DNA from: Luteibacter aegosomatissinici
GTDB taxonomy: Bacteria; Pseudomonadota; Gammaproteobacteria; Xanthomonadales; Rhodanobacteraceae
Direction: 5' to 3'
Length of the DNA stretch: 64,000 nucleotides
Assembly (NCBI RefSeq): GCF_023078495.1
Contig: NZ_CP095742.1
Span: 1,302,001-1,366,000, forward strand
Below the pieces are notes generated by a model. It did not search any database. It had not been told where the DNA came from and was given only the letters and a program-made list of their open reading frames with translations. Both the position numbers and the translations under genes were made by a program. The stretch's first letter is position 1; the number at the start of each line of letters is the position of its first letter. Below are positions 9,592-18,948 of this stretch, piece by piece.

Positions 9592-9784
9592 GGAGTTCGG
9601 CCTGCTCCAGCGCGGTCTGGCATTGCCGGTAAAGGCCGATGCCGCGCTCGAAGGATTTCAGCGAATCGTCCAGGCTCAGCTCGCCCCCTTCCATGCGCGT
9701 GACCAACTGCTCGAGTTCATCGAGCGAATGCTCGAACTCGGCGATGGACGAGGCGGGAACGGCGGCGGCAGGGGACTTCGGCAT
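9524..9784 (-). CDS. xseB: Exodeoxyribonuclease VII small subunit
   Basis: 86 residues. The pattern [44 protein letters not shown] is the complete XseB helical hairpin. With XseA (not in this window) it forms ExoVII, which degrades single-stranded DNA. It overlaps the start of ispA and follows tilS after a 32-base gap. The N-terminal [12 protein letters not shown] tail is not conserved in the family. Confidence 0.95.
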   Translation of the reverse strand: MPKSPAAAVPASSIAEFEHSLDELEQLVTRMEGGELSLDDSLKSFERGIGLYRQCQTALEQAELRVRLLLDPEAPDTAEPFDSRND

Positions 9785-9816
9785 GGCGGCAAAACTAGCT
9801 CACATGGGCGTTTCGA

Positions 9817-11106
9817 TCAATCGCCGCGATGCCACAGGGGGAGGGCGCCAGCGGCATCGAACAGGGGTTTCCCCGCTTCGCTGAGCCACCGGTCCGCCAC
9901 GGCCAGGACGGTATCGCCATCGACGACCAGCGGCATGCGCGGACGCTCCCAAGGGGGCACCCCGCCGCGCTGGAGCAGGTCGCGGAGCTCCCGGGTGTGG
10001 CGATCGCCCGCCGGCTTGAGCGATTCGCCACCCTGCCGGTAACGGACGGTGACCGCCGCTGGCAACCGCCGGCCCCCAAGTGTCAGTGAGCCGCCGCCGG
10101 GAAGGGCCAGTGGTTCCCCACGCCACGGCGATGACCAGGCCGTATCAAACGGCTTCTGCCGGGGCATGGCCCACAGCTTGCCACGCCATACGCGGACTTC
10201 CGTATCCAGCCAGCCGACCAGCGGGAGCCGCTCGGCCGCCGCTTCGCGTGCTTGCCGCTCGAGCGTGTCACGCTGGGCGGTCGTGGGCGCCGACAGGCCA
10301 GCCGCATGCAGCCACTGGTCCAGCAGGGGGCCGCGCCACGCGTCGGGCAACGCGAGCCAGCCAGGGGCATCGAGACTGCCATCCGGCCCGCGCAGGCGGC
10401 CGTAGGCTTCCATCCAGCCATCGCGCAGGCAGGCCGCAGCCTCGCCGCACAGCCGCGCGCTGTGGACGATGCTTTGGCCCGCATGCGGCCAGTGCTCACG
10501 CAGGGCGGGCAATACCGTACTGCGCAACCACGCACGCGCGACACGCGGATCGTCGTTTGAGGGATCGTGAATCGTATGGAGGGCATGCAGGGCGATATGG
10601 TCCAGCAAGGCGTCGCGGGGTAGCCCCAGCAGCGGCCGCCACTGCTCGCCTGCGCCCATGGCGCGCCGTTCGCGCATACCCGCGAGGCCTTCCGGGCCCG
10701 CGCCGCGCATGAGCTTGAGCAGTACGGTTTCGACCTGGTCATCGTGGTGGTGCGCCAGCACCATGCGTTCACCCGGGCGCAGCGATGCGGCGAACGCAGC
10801 GCGGCGTGCACGGCGCGCTGCGCCCTCCACACCTTCACCCCGGCTCAGGTCCACGCTGACACGCACCGATTCGAACGGCACGTCCAGGGATTCGCAGAAG
10901 CGACGGCAATGCACGGCCCACGCCCCGCTTTCGGCATGCAGGCCATGATCGATATGCAGCGCCCGCATGACAGGACGGGGCGCGTGCATCGCCAGCGCAT
11001 GCAGCAGTGCGGTGGAATCCGGACCGCCGCTATAGGCGACGACGAGCGGCGTGTCGTCCAGGTCCGCCAGCGCGGCGGAGAGGTGGTCGGAAAGCGCGAT
11101 GCTCAT
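9817..11106 (-). CDS. tilS: tRNA(Ile)-lysidine synthetase
   Basis: 429 residues. The N-type ATP pyrophosphatase P-loop SGGPDST is at residues 26-32, followed by HIDHGLHAES and the LAHHHDDQVETVLLKLMRGAGPEGL motif; the C-terminal TilS substrate-binding domain ends with GGVPPWERPRMPLVVDGDTVLAVADRW-type sequence. The enzyme converts C34 of the CAU anticodon of minor tRNA-Ile to lysidine, essential for reading AUA. The ATG overlaps the stop of the NYN gene (ATGA), suggesting coupled translation. Confidence 0.96.
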   Translation of the reverse strand: MSIALSDHLSAALADLDDTPLVVAYSGGPDSTALLHALAMHAPRPVMRALHIDHGLHAESGAWAVHCRRFCESLDVPFESVRVSVDLSRGEGVEGAARRARRAAFAASLRPGERMVLAHHHDDQVETVLLKLMRGAGPEGLAGMRERRAMGAGEQWRPLLGLPRDALLDHIALHALHTIHDPSNDDPRVARAWLRSTVLPALREHWPHAGQSIVHSARLCGEAAACLRDGWMEAYGRLRGPDGSLDAPGWLALPDAWRGPLLDQWLHAAGLSAPTTAQRDTLERQAREAAAERLPLVGWLDTEVRVWRGKLWAMPRQKPFDTAWSSPWRGEPLALPGGGSLTLGGRRLPAAVTVRYRQGGESLKPAGDRHTRELRDLLQRGGVPPWERPRMPLVVDGDTVLAVADRWLSEAGKPLFDAAGALPLWHRGD

Positions 11107-11849
11107 TTGCCCTTGGCGCGTAGCTTGACGTAAACGTGCTTGGCGCTGCCGTGCTGGCGTTCTTCCACGTCGAACAGGCCAATACCGTGGATCAGGCCGC
11201 TTAGCTTGGCATAGCCGTAGTTGCGCGAATCGAAATCAGGCATGCGCTTGCTCAGGATACTGCCGACGCCACCCAGCGCAGCCCACCCGTTCTCATCCGA
11301 CGCATCCTTGATAGCGTTGCGCACGGCGTTGAGAAGCTTTGTGTCACCCCGCAGCTCGCTAACCGAGAGCGGAGCCTTGATGGCCTTGTCGTCATCATCG
11401 TCGTCCGCGCTGACCAGTACTTCGGTGTAGATGAACTTGTCACATGCCGAGACGAACGCCTTCGGTGTTTTCAGTTCCCCGAAGCCATAGACGATGAGGC
11501 CGGCCTCGCGGATGCGTGAGGCGAGCCGGGTGAAATCGCTATCGCTGGATACGATGCAAAAGCCGTCGAAGCGTTCGGCGTACAACAGGTCCATCGCATC
11601 GATGATCATGGCCGAATCCGTGGCGTTCTTGCCCGAGGTATAGGCGAACTGCTGGATGGGCTGGATGGAGTGATCGAGCAGGGCGGCCTTCCACCCATTG
11701 AGATTGGGCCCGGTCCAGTCGCCGTAGATGCGCTTGACGTGGGCCGTGCCGTATTTGGCCACCTCGGCGAGCAGGCCATCCACGATGGCTGGCCGCGCAT
11801 TGTCGGCGTCGATCAGGACGGCTAGCTTGTGGGTGACATCGTTGGCCAT
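11103..11849 (-). CDS. NYN domain (PIN-like) protein with C-terminal LOTUS/OST-HTH domain
   Basis: 248 residues. Residues ~8-150 form a NYN/DUF88 nuclease-like fold: AVLIDADNARP (acidic residues D14, D16), ATDSAMIIDAMDLLYAERFDGFCIVSSDSDFTRLASRIREAG, then KFIYTEVL. After an Asp-rich linker, residues ~165-245 form an OST-HTH/LOTUS-type winged domain (LLNAVRNAIKD...GWAALGGVGSIL, DSRNYGYAKLSGLI). The family is predicted to bind or cut RNA; the acidic residues expected for metal binding are present. It overlaps tilS by 4 bases, which may link it to tRNA or RNA metabolism, but that is inference. Confidence 0.85.
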   Translation of the reverse strand: MANDVTHKLAVLIDADNARPAIVDGLLAEVAKYGTAHVKRIYGDWTGPNLNGWKAALLDHSIQPIQQFAYTSGKNATDSAMIIDAMDLLYAERFDGFCIVSSDSDFTRLASRIREAGLIVYGFGELKTPKAFVSACDKFIYTEVLVSADDDDDDKAIKAPLSVSELRGDTKLLNAVRNAIKDASDENGWAALGGVGSILSKRMPDFDSRNYGYAKLSGLIHGIGLFDVEERQHGSAKHVYVKLRAKGK

Positions 11850-11924
11850 GGCCGGCTCCCTGGTGGCGAGCGGCCATGGTAGCGCGCCGCCGTGACATCG
11901 GCGTGCGCGCAGCCCGGGGGCTGG

Positions 11925-12881
11925 TTACTCGGTGTAGGCCCCGAAGCCGCGCAGGCGCTGGTAGCGCTTTTCGAGCAACTCGTCGACGGGAAGCTTTTCA
12001 AGCTCATCGAGCTGGTTCAGCAGGACTGCCTTCAGGCGGGTGGCCATGGATTGCGGATTGCGGTGGGCACCGCCCAGCGGCTCGCGCACGATCTTGTCGA
12101 TCAGGCCATTCTCGAGGATGCGCGGCGCGGTAAGGCCCATCACCTCGGCGGCATCCTTCGCCTTGTCAGCGCTCTTCCAGAGGATGGAGGCGCAGCCTTC
12201 CGGCGTGATGACGGAGTAGGTGGAGTACTGGAGCATGTTGACCCGATCGCCTACGCCGATAGCCAGCGCACCGCCCGAGCCGCCTTCACCCGTGACCGTG
12301 CAGATGACCGGAACACGCAGTTCAGCCATTTCGAGCAGGTTGCGGGCGATCGCCTCGGACTGGCCGCGCTCTTCCGCGTTGATGCCCGGCCATGCGCCTG
12401 CCGTGTCGATAAAGGTGAACACCGGCATGTTGAAGCGCTCGGCCAGCTTGAACAGGCGCAGCGCCTTGCGATAGCCCTCTGGGCGCGGCATGCCGAAGTT
12501 ACGCTTCACCTTGGTCTTGGTGTCGCGGCCCTTCTGGTGGCCCACGATCATGATGGAACGGCCGTTGATACGGGCCAGGCCACCTACGATGGCCTGGTCA
12601 TCCGCAAACATGCGGTCGCCCTTCAGTTCGTGGAATTCCTCACACATGCCCTGGATGTAATCCAGCGTGTACGGGCGCGCCGGGTGGCGCGACACCTGGC
12701 TGACCTGCCACGGCGTAAGGTTGCGGAAGATCTCAGCTGTCTTGATCTTCAGCTTCTCACGCAGGCGGCCCACTTCCTCGTCGATGTTGAACGCCTGGCC
12801 ACTGCTGGCGTGGCGAAGTTCTTCGATCTTCGCTTCCAGTTCGGCGATGGGTTGTTCGAAATCGAGGAAGTTAGGATTCAT
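11925..12881 (-). CDS. accA: Acetyl-CoA carboxylase carboxyltransferase subunit alpha
   Basis: 318 residues, the standard length. Landmarks: [119 protein letters not shown]. With AccD it transfers the carboxyl group from biotin to acetyl-CoA, the committed step of fatty-acid synthesis. I chose the ATG at 12881 because the family sequence starts exactly there. It heads the accA - NYN - tilS - xseB - ispA run. Confidence 0.97.
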   Translation of the reverse strand: MNPNFLDFEQPIAELEAKIEELRHASSGQAFNIDEEVGRLREKLKIKTAEIFRNLTPWQVSQVSRHPARPYTLDYIQGMCEEFHELKGDRMFADDQAIVGGLARINGRSIMIVGHQKGRDTKTKVKRNFGMPRPEGYRKALRLFKLAERFNMPVFTFIDTAGAWPGINAEERGQSEAIARNLLEMAELRVPVICTVTGEGGSGGALAIGVGDRVNMLQYSTYSVITPEGCASILWKSADKAKDAAEVMGLTAPRILENGLIDKIVREPLGGAHRNPQSMATRLKAVLLNQLDELEKLPVDELLEKRYQRLRGFGAYTE

Positions 12882-13161
12882 GGAGTACGAAGCATCCGGG
12901 CAAGACTGAGCATTATAGCCGGGCTGCGCGGTAGGTGGCGTGCGCTCACGTACGGTGACGCCTTCGGTCGTAACCCTATGAATCCGAAGGCTTCGTTGAC
13001 TCGGTGTACCCCTCGTGTAGGCGAATGCCGTCAATTGCCGTGGGAGTTGGGAGCTAAGCGCGTAGGTGGGCCGCTGAGGCCAGTGAGTCCCGCGTACCCT
13101 GCTCAGGCCCCAACAGATGGGCCGGATGGACCGGCCCTGGTTCACGACAAGGAGTCTTCCC

Positions 13162-13740
13162 GTGTTTCGTATAACCGCACGTGCGCTGGCGTTCGCCACC
13201 GCGCTCATCACCTTACCCGCCTCGGCAACCACGCCCCACGGCGACGACCTGCCCGTGTGCCCATCATCCGGCAGCCAGCCCACGGAGTGTCTGGTCAGTA
13301 TCCTGAATGCAGGGTTCGATGGCGAAGGCTCGCTCGTCAACTGGATGCCCAACCTGTTCAACCCGCACACCGTGAGCATCGACGACACCGCCAATCCCAA
13401 GCTGGTATTGGCGCCGGGTGGTTCGGTCAGTCAGGTCGTACCGCTCTCAGGCGGCAACGACGATATGGAACGCGCTCCCTATTTCATCCCCTCACTGTTC
13501 GCACGCTCGGAAGGGGGCGACGCAGGCATCGAGGTGTCGGTGATGCTCGTGGGCGCTGACGGGGCGTACGAGGCTTTTTCGCGCGCCTACACGGTCGGAG
13601 GGGTGTGGTCGCGGCCATCCGGTGGCTTCGACGCGTCACGCGGTCCCGCCACGGCTATGGTGATTCAGATCGTGCGCAAGGACAGCAATGCGGGCGCCAC
13701 CGTGTATATCGATGACGTGCAGGTGATTCGCCAGCGCTAG
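13162..13740 (+). CDS. Small secreted protein, two-cysteine/beta-sandwich family, paralog 1
   Basis: 192 residues from a GTG with a good ribosome binding site (GGAG, 7 bases upstream); an ATG further upstream (13126) is possible. [22 protein letters not shown] is a signal peptide. The mature part starts [10 protein letters not shown]...[11 protein letters not shown], then a predicted all-beta region ending [10 protein letters not shown]. That last-strand motif is typical of galactose-binding-like (jelly-roll, CBM-type) domains, but I cannot name a family. It shares this layout with the genes at 13947, 14637 and 19207. Function unknown; exported. Confidence 0.75.
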   Translation: MFRITARALAFATALITLPASATTPHGDDLPVCPSSGSQPTECLVSILNAGFDGEGSLVNWMPNLFNPHTVSIDDTANPKLVLAPGGSVSQVVPLSGGNDDMERAPYFIPSLFARSEGGDAGIEVSVMLVGADGAYEAFSRAYTVGGVWSRPSGGFDASRGPATAMVIQIVRKDSNAGATVYIDDVQVIRQR

Positions 13741-13747
13741 TCCCTAC

Positions 13748-13809
13748 CGCGGAATTTCCCCACAACGAAGCGACCCCGTTGGGTCGCTTCGTTGTGGGGA
13801 AATTCCGCG
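13748..13809. terminator. 62-base perfect palindrome (29-bp stem, CGTT loop)
   Basis: Both arms are perfectly complementary from 13748-13776 to 13781-13809 (arm begins CCGCGGAATTTCCCCACAAC). It starts 7 bases after the stop of the first secreted-protein gene. It could terminate or protect that transcript, but there is no T tract and the stem is far longer than a usual terminator, so its role is open. Confidence 0.5.
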
Positions 13810-13883
13810 CGCTTGTGTAGGAGATTGTCGCTTCGGGTGTAGGCCTCGCTCCACCCACGCACATGTTGTGTTCCGATCGAGCT

Positions 13884-13900
13884 GCGGGTTCGACTCCCGC
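13884..13900 (+). other. Isolated tRNA/tmRNA T-arm-like sequence
   Basis: GCGGG-TTCGACT-CCCGC matches a T-arm exactly: 5-bp stem and a 7-base loop fitting TTCRANY. No acceptor 5' strand, D-arm or anticodon arm is found upstream, and no CCA follows. It sits 46 bases before the start of the next secreted-protein gene. Possibly a tRNA or tmRNA 3'-end remnant, or chance. Confidence 0.35.
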
Positions 13901-13946
13901 CGGTGTCAGAAGATGCCGCTTTCAATCACATTCAAGGAAGATCGTC

Positions 13947-14600
13947 ATGAGCACATCATTGGTTATTCGCGTGTCCCGTGCCTCGCTGGTTGCGACCCTG
14001 TTGTGCGCCAGCATCACGCCGGTGTTTGCGGGAGGCAGCGACGAACTGGTCCGTTGCCCGGCAAGCATGCCGCCACTCGGCTACGAGAACTGCGAGATTG
14101 AGCTGCAGAATCACGACTTTCAGACCAAGCCGCCGGGTTATCACACGCAGATGACGGTGTTCCCGCGTGTGTCCGGTTGGGAAACCAGCGGCCCGGTGCC
14201 GGTGATAGGCACCTGGGTGAATCGTCAATACACGGGCATTGCCATCGGTGTAGAGCCGGGCGCCTTCGTCCGGCAAACGGTGCATGCCCCGCAGCCGGCC
14301 AACACATTCGGTGCCGCGCTACCGACCTATGAGCTTTCGTTCGAAGCATCAAGCCTTGGCTACGCTGCGCGTGGCCCCATGACCGCGCGCCTGATTGGCA
14401 TCATGGTCACGGGGCAGGAGGTGGTGCTTGCAAACATCACTAGCCAGCCGGAAGGTGATCGCATGGAACCATTCACTATGAAGGCATCCCCTTTCAGCGT
14501 TCCGGCATCGCTGCGCGTGGAGTTCGAGCGCCCCTCGGGAGAAGGTCATCCCATATATATCGATGAAGTCGTCCTGACCCAGACGAAGAAGAATCGCTGA
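13947..14600 (+). CDS. Small secreted protein, two-cysteine/beta-sandwich family, paralog 2
   Basis: 217 residues; ATG preceded by AAGGAAG. The signal peptide MSTSLVIRVSRASLVATLLC...TPVFAG is followed by ELVRCPASMPPLGYENCEIELQNHDF, then a beta-rich region ending PIYIDEVVLTQT. The paired cysteines, the N-x-x-F after them and the terminal YIDEV strand match the neighbouring paralogs. The middle region contains FVRQTVHAPQ and TYELSFEASSLG, reminiscent of carbohydrate-binding jelly-roll domains. Function unknown; exported to the periplasm or outside. Confidence 0.75.
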   Translation: MSTSLVIRVSRASLVATLLCASITPVFAGGSDELVRCPASMPPLGYENCEIELQNHDFQTKPPGYHTQMTVFPRVSGWETSGPVPVIGTWVNRQYTGIAIGVEPGAFVRQTVHAPQPANTFGAALPTYELSFEASSLGYAARGPMTARLIGIMVTGQEVVLANITSQPEGDRMEPFTMKASPFSVPASLRVEFERPSGEGHPIYIDEVVLTQTKKNR

Positions 14601-14636
14601 TCGAGAACCCCGTTGGTTCCCATGGAAGGTAATGAC

Positions 14637-15359
14637 ATGAACCGTTCAATACGTATCAGGAAGGCGGCGTGGCCTCTGGCGATACATGCCCTGGGGCTCG
14701 GCATCGCCATGGGCGTGGCGGCGCCCGCGTTCGCGCTCACCATTCCGGGGCACGCACCGTTCGGCGGCCTGCCCGAATGCAGGCACGCGACGTGGAAGGA
14801 TGCCTGCCTCATCAGCGTGCCTAACGGGGATTTTGGCGGTCCTGAGGGCGATAGCCATTCCCACGGTTATTCGTTTCCATCGTTCGCTCCGCCCCATTCG
14901 GTCGCCGAACACATCACGCCGTGGCGCTACATTGATCCCGGCCGACGTGGTGGTGGCCAGGCTCAGGCCGGTGAGCAGTTTGTGCTGCTGCAGTCGGGTG
15001 ATGGCGTGGAGCAACGAGTCACGTTGCCTTCGACAGGCTCGGGCGAACCCGTCGTCTACGGCGTGCACGCTCATGTCGGCACGTGGACAGGCAGCACCCG
15101 CGTTCGGATGGACGTTGCGTTGAGATCGGGCGACAAGGTAGTGGCGCAGGCAAACCGCGCCGTGCAGGTCGCCCAGGTCACCGATGATCCACGGTCCGAA
15201 CTGATGGCATGGATCGAGGCGCCGCGGGGGCAGGACATGTCCGCGATGGATATACGGATCACTGCTGAAGATGGGTTGGGACGCACACCTGTTGCCGATG
15301 TGGTGATCGTGCGCGCCACCCCCGATGATCCCTTGCCTGAGGTAACGCCGCGCTGGTGA
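14637..15359 (+). CDS. Small secreted protein, two-cysteine/beta-sandwich family, paralog 3
   Basis: 240 residues; ATG with GGAAGG 7 bases upstream. The signal peptide runs to APAFA. The mature protein begins LPECRHATWKDACLISVPNGDF, then beta-rich segments (FVLLQSGDGVEQRVTLP, VVYGVHAHVGTW, STRVRMDVALRSGD) and a final strand VADVVIVRATP. It follows paralog 2 by 36 bases, so the two are probably co-transcribed. Its C-terminal tail is longer than in the paralogs. Function unknown. Confidence 0.75.
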   Translation: MNRSIRIRKAAWPLAIHALGLGIAMGVAAPAFALTIPGHAPFGGLPECRHATWKDACLISVPNGDFGGPEGDSHSHGYSFPSFAPPHSVAEHITPWRYIDPGRRGGGQAQAGEQFVLLQSGDGVEQRVTLPSTGSGEPVVYGVHAHVGTWTGSTRVRMDVALRSGDKVVAQANRAVQVAQVTDDPRSELMAWIEAPRGQDMSAMDIRITAEDGLGRTPVADVVIVRATPDDPLPEVTPRW

Positions 15360-15370
15360 CGATGACGGCG

Positions 15371-15404
15371 GATGCGGCGCCGGGCCCAGGACCGGCGCCG
15401 CATC
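15371..15404. terminator. Shared hairpin between paralog 3 and dnaE
   Basis: A perfect 13-bp stem GATGCGGCGCCGG / CCGGCGCCGCATC with an 8-base loop lies between convergent stop codons, one base from the dnaE stop. There is no T tract on either side, so it may be a weak bidirectional terminator. Confidence 0.55.
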
Positions 15405-15405
15405 G

Positions 15406-18400
15406 TTAGTCCGCGGGCCGCACCAGGCGCAGCTCGGTGCTGAGGACACCCGGCAAGCCGCGTAGCGTTCGCATCAGGTCGGGCAGGGCACGCACCCGCC
15501 ATTCGTCGCCCAGCTCCAGACTGGCCTGGCCCACGCTATTGCGATAGCCCGCGAGCATTAGTGGCGTACGGCCGCCGCGGAAACCCATCAGCGCGTGTTT
15601 CAGGTGCTTTGGGAACTCCTCATCGACACCGTTGAGCTTCAACGTCAGCAGGCGGCCGAAGTGCTCCATGGCGTCCGAAAGCGAGTAGGCCTTGCGTGCG
15701 CGCAGTTGGTACCCTCCGGCGAAATCGTCGATGCGCAGGCCGCCTTCCACCACGATGATGTTGCCGCGGGTGAGCAGCGGCGCCGCATCGGTGAATACTT
15801 CGCGGAAGAAACTGGTTTCGAGCAGGCCCGTGGCATCTTCGATCTGCACGAAGGCGTCGCTATCGCCGCGCTTGCGCATGCCCACGACCATGCCGGCCAC
15901 CGTCCACGGCGTTTCCGGGCTGCGCCGGAAGCGGCTGCCTTCCTCGTCATCGTTGCGGCGTGGCTTGGGCGGCTGGTAGCGGTGCGGGATTTCGCCGATC
16001 GGGCAACTGGATAGCTGCGAAAGCTCCGTTGTCCACGGGTCGGTCGGGTGGCCGGACAGATAATGGCCAAGCGTATCGTGCTCACCCTGCAGCAATTGCT
16101 CCAGCGGCCATTCCGGCACGGAGCCGGAAAGCTCGATGATGCTCGGTGCTTCGGCATCGCCGAAGGCGTTGCCGAAGATATCCACCTGGCCGGAGGCACG
16201 ATTCTTCGCCTCCTGGTCGGCAGCGCGCATGGCTTCGGGGATGTGCGACACCAGCGTGGCCCGGTTCTCGCCCAGGGCATCGAGCGCACCGGATTGCACC
16301 AGCGCTTCCATCACACGCTTGTTGAGCTTGTTAGAACCGATGCGCTGGCAGAAGTCCACCAGGCCCTTGAACGGGCCACGTGCCTTGCGTTCGGCGGCGA
16401 TTTCCTCGCAGATGCCCTGGCCCACGCCCTTGATCGCGCCCAGGCCGTAACGCACCACACGCGGCTCAACGGCTTCGAACATCCACTCCGATGCGTTGAC
16501 GTCCGGCGGTAGCACCTTGATACCGATCGCACGCGTTTCATCGAGGAAGGTGACGGCCTTCTCGGTGTTATCCATGTCCGACGAGATCGTCGCGGCCATG
16601 AACTCGGCGGGGTAGTGCGCCTTCAGCCACGCGGTCTGGTAGGACACGAGCGCATAGGCGGCCGCGTGCGATTTATTGAAGCCGTAGCCGGCGAACTTCT
16701 CCATGAGGTCGAAGATCGAATCGGCCTTGTCACCGTCGATCCCGTCCTTGGCGGCACCTTCGCGGAATGTCGCGCGGTGCTTCACCATTTCCTCGGCTTT
16801 CTTCTTACCCATGGCGCGGCGGAGCAAGTCGGCGCCGCCGAGGGTGTAACCCCCCACGATCTGCGCCATCTGCATCACCTGCTCCTGGTAGACCATGATG
16901 CCGTAGGTCTCTTTCAGGATGGGCTCGACGCGCGGGTCCGGATACTCCACGGCTTCCTTGCCATGCTTACGGGCGCAGAAGCTGGGGATCAGGTCCATCG
17001 GGCCCGGGCGGTACAGTGCCACCAGCGCGATGATGTCCTCGAAACGGTCCGCCTGAGCCTCTTTCAGCATGCCCTGCATGCCGCGCGATTCGAGCTGGAA
17101 GACGGCGACGGTCTGCGCCTTCTTCAGCAGGTCGTAGACCTTGGGGTCATCGAGCGGCAGGGTATCGATGTTCAGCGGCTCGGTGCCTTCGGTGGCACGG
17201 CGCTTGTTGATGGCCTTCACGGCCCAGTCGATGATGGTGAGCGTGCGCAGGCCGAGGAAGTCGAACTTCACCAGGCCCACGGCTTCGACGTCGTCCTTGT
17301 CGTACTGCGTCACCACGCCTTCGCCGCTCGGTTCGCAGTACAGCGGGGCGAAATCGGTGAGCGGGGTGGGCGCGATCACCACGCCGCCGGCGTGCTTGCC
17401 AGCATTGCGGGTGAGGCCTTCCAGGCTCAACGCCAGGTCGATCAGCGTGCGCGACTCTTCCTCGGTTTCATAGATGTCGCAGAACTCCTTCACCACGCGC
17501 TCGGGTTCTTTCTTCGACTTCTCGGTGCGGCCCAGGGCATCGCCCAGGGTGAGGTCGAGCGGGCGGGCGGGAATGAGCTTGGCGTGGCGGTCGACCTGGC
17601 CGTAGCCCATGCCGAGCACACGGCCGGAATCGCGCAGCACCGCCTTCGCAGCCATCGAGCCGTAGGTGATGATCTGGCTGACGTGGTCGCGGCCGTACTT
17701 GCGTGCGACGTAGTCGATCACCTCATCGCGGCGATCCATGCAGAAGTCGATGTCGAAGTCGGGCATCGACACGCGTTCGGGGTTGAGGAAGCGCTCAAAC
17801 AGCAGCTCGAACTGGAGCGGATCCAGGTCGGTGATCTTGAGAACCCATGCGACGAGCGAACCCGCGCCGGAACCACGGCCCGGGCCGACGGGGATCCCGT
17901 TATCCTTACCCCAGCCAATGAAGTCCGCCACGATCAGGAAGTAACCGGGGAACCCCATGCGGATGATGACATCCACTTCGCGATCGAGGCGCGCCTGGTA
18001 ATCCTCCAGGGTCTTGCCCGGCGCGAGCGGATTCACCGCCAGCCGCTCCTCAAGGCCCTTCTGGGCCTGCTCGCGGATGTAGGTGTCGAGCGTGTGGCCT
18101 TCGGGCACCGGGAAATCGGGCAGGTAATACGTGCCGAAGGTGAGTTCCAGGTTGCAGCGCTTGGCCAGCTCGATCGTGTTCTCGAGCGCCTCGGGAATAT
18201 CGGCGAACAGTTCGGCCATTTCCTCGGCCGACTTGAAGTATTGCTCTTCGCTGTAGAAACGCGGGCGCTTGGGGTCGGCCAGCACACGGCCCTGGTTGAT
18301 GCAGGTACGCGCCTCGTGCGACTCGAAGCCCGAGCGCTCGAGGAAGCGCACATCGTTGCTGGCGATGACCGGCAAGCTCCGCTCGCCGGCCAGGGCCATG

Positions 18401-18948
18401 GCGGCGCGCACCCAGTTTTCTTCGTTTTCGCGACCGGTTCGGGTCAGTTCCAGGTACAGGCGCTGGGGGAACAGGTGCTCAAGCAAGCCCAACCGCGCAC
18501 CGGCGGCCGGCAACCCGGCGGAAAGGGCGATGCGCGCGACCTCGCTTTCGCGGCCTGCGAACGCGATCAGGCCGGTCACCGCTTCGGCGGTGAGCCAGTT
18601 GGCATCGACCAGCGCACGGCCGCTGCCCTGGCCTTCACGCCAGGCGCGTGAGACCAGCCGCGACAGGTTGAGGTACCCATCGCGGTCCTGGCAGATCAGG
18701 GTAAGGCGCCACGGGCGCGGGTCATCCGGGCTGGAAACCCAGATATCGCAACCGCCGATGGGCTTGATACCCGCCGCCACGCACTGCTTGTAGAACTTCA
18801 CCAGCCCGAACATGTTGTTCTCGTCGGTCAGTGCGACGGCCGGCACGCCGGCGCGCACGCACGCGGCGATCAGCTGCTTGATGCGGATCGTCGAGTCGAC
18901 CAGCGAGTATTCGCTGTGGAGGTGGAGGTGGGCAAAGCGGACGGTCAT
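15406..18948 (-). CDS. dnaE: DNA polymerase III subunit alpha
   Basis: 1180 residues, normal for DnaE1. An N-terminal PHP domain begins FAHLHLHSEYSLVDSTIRIKQL. The polymerase core contains GPGRGSGAGSLVAWVL and PDFDIDFCMDRRDEVIDYV, which carries two of the catalytic aspartates, then GGVVIAP and YRPGPMDLIPSF. A helix-hairpin-helix region, then the OB fold (VAGMVVGMRKRGDSDAFVQIEDATG), follow. The extreme C-terminus is the tau-interaction region. It is the replicative polymerase of the pol III holoenzyme. The gene stands alone on its strand between exported-protein genes. Confidence 0.98.
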   Translation of the reverse strand: MTVRFAHLHLHSEYSLVDSTIRIKQLIAACVRAGVPAVALTDENNMFGLVKFYKQCVAAGIKPIGGCDIWVSSPDDPRPWRLTLICQDRDGYLNLSRLVSRAWREGQGSGRALVDANWLTAEAVTGLIAFAGRESEVARIALSAGLPAAGARLGLLEHLFPQRLYLELTRTGRENEENWVRAAMALAGERSLPVIASNDVRFLERSGFESHEARTCINQGRVLADPKRPRFYSEEQYFKSAEEMAELFADIPEALENTIELAKRCNLELTFGTYYLPDFPVPEGHTLDTYIREQAQKGLEERLAVNPLAPGKTLEDYQARLDREVDVIIRMGFPGYFLIVADFIGWGKDNGIPVGPGRGSGAGSLVAWVLKITDLDPLQFELLFERFLNPERVSMPDFDIDFCMDRRDEVIDYVARKYGRDHVSQIITYGSMAAKAVLRDSGRVLGMGYGQVDRHAKLIPARPLDLTLGDALGRTEKSKKEPERVVKEFCDIYETEEESRTLIDLALSLEGLTRNAGKHAGGVVIAPTPLTDFAPLYCEPSGEGVVTQYDKDDVEAVGLVKFDFLGLRTLTIIDWAVKAINKRRATEGTEPLNIDTLPLDDPKVYDLLKKAQTVAVFQLESRGMQGMLKEAQADRFEDIIALVALYRPGPMDLIPSFCARKHGKEAVEYPDPRVEPILKETYGIMVYQEQVMQMAQIVGGYTLGGADLLRRAMGKKKAEEMVKHRATFREGAAKDGIDGDKADSIFDLMEKFAGYGFNKSHAAAYALVSYQTAWLKAHYPAEFMAATISSDMDNTEKAVTFLDETRAIGIKVLPPDVNASEWMFEAVEPRVVRYGLGAIKGVGQGICEEIAAERKARGPFKGLVDFCQRIGSNKLNKRVMEALVQSGALDALGENRATLVSHIPEAMRAADQEAKNRASGQVDIFGNAFGDAEAPSIIELSGSVPEWPLEQLLQGEHDTLGHYLSGHPTDPWTTELSQLSSCPIGEIPHRYQPPKPRRNDDEEGSRFRRSPETPWTVAGMVVGMRKRGDSDAFVQIEDATGLLETSFFREVFTDAAPLLTRGNIIVVEGGLRIDDFAGGYQLRARKAYSLSDAMEHFGRLLTLKLNGVDEEFPKHLKHALMGFRGGRTPLMLAGYRNSVGQASLELGDEWRVRALPDLMRTLRGLPGVLSTELRLVRPAD

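Noticed and set aside
11892-13559. A long plus-strand frame opposite accA that reaches into the secreted-protein region
   Set aside because: accA on the minus strand matches its family over full length, and paralog 1 starting at 13162 uses another frame with a good ribosome binding site.
13864-13910. A complete tRNA gene
   Set aside because: Only the T-arm fits; no matching acceptor strand, D-arm or anticodon arm can be drawn upstream.
16615-18651. A 678-codon open frame on the plus strand opposite dnaE
   Set aside because: It is the antisense shadow of the dnaE polymerase gene in GC-rich DNA; the translation has no domain motifs and is Val/Gly/His/Arg-rich as expected.
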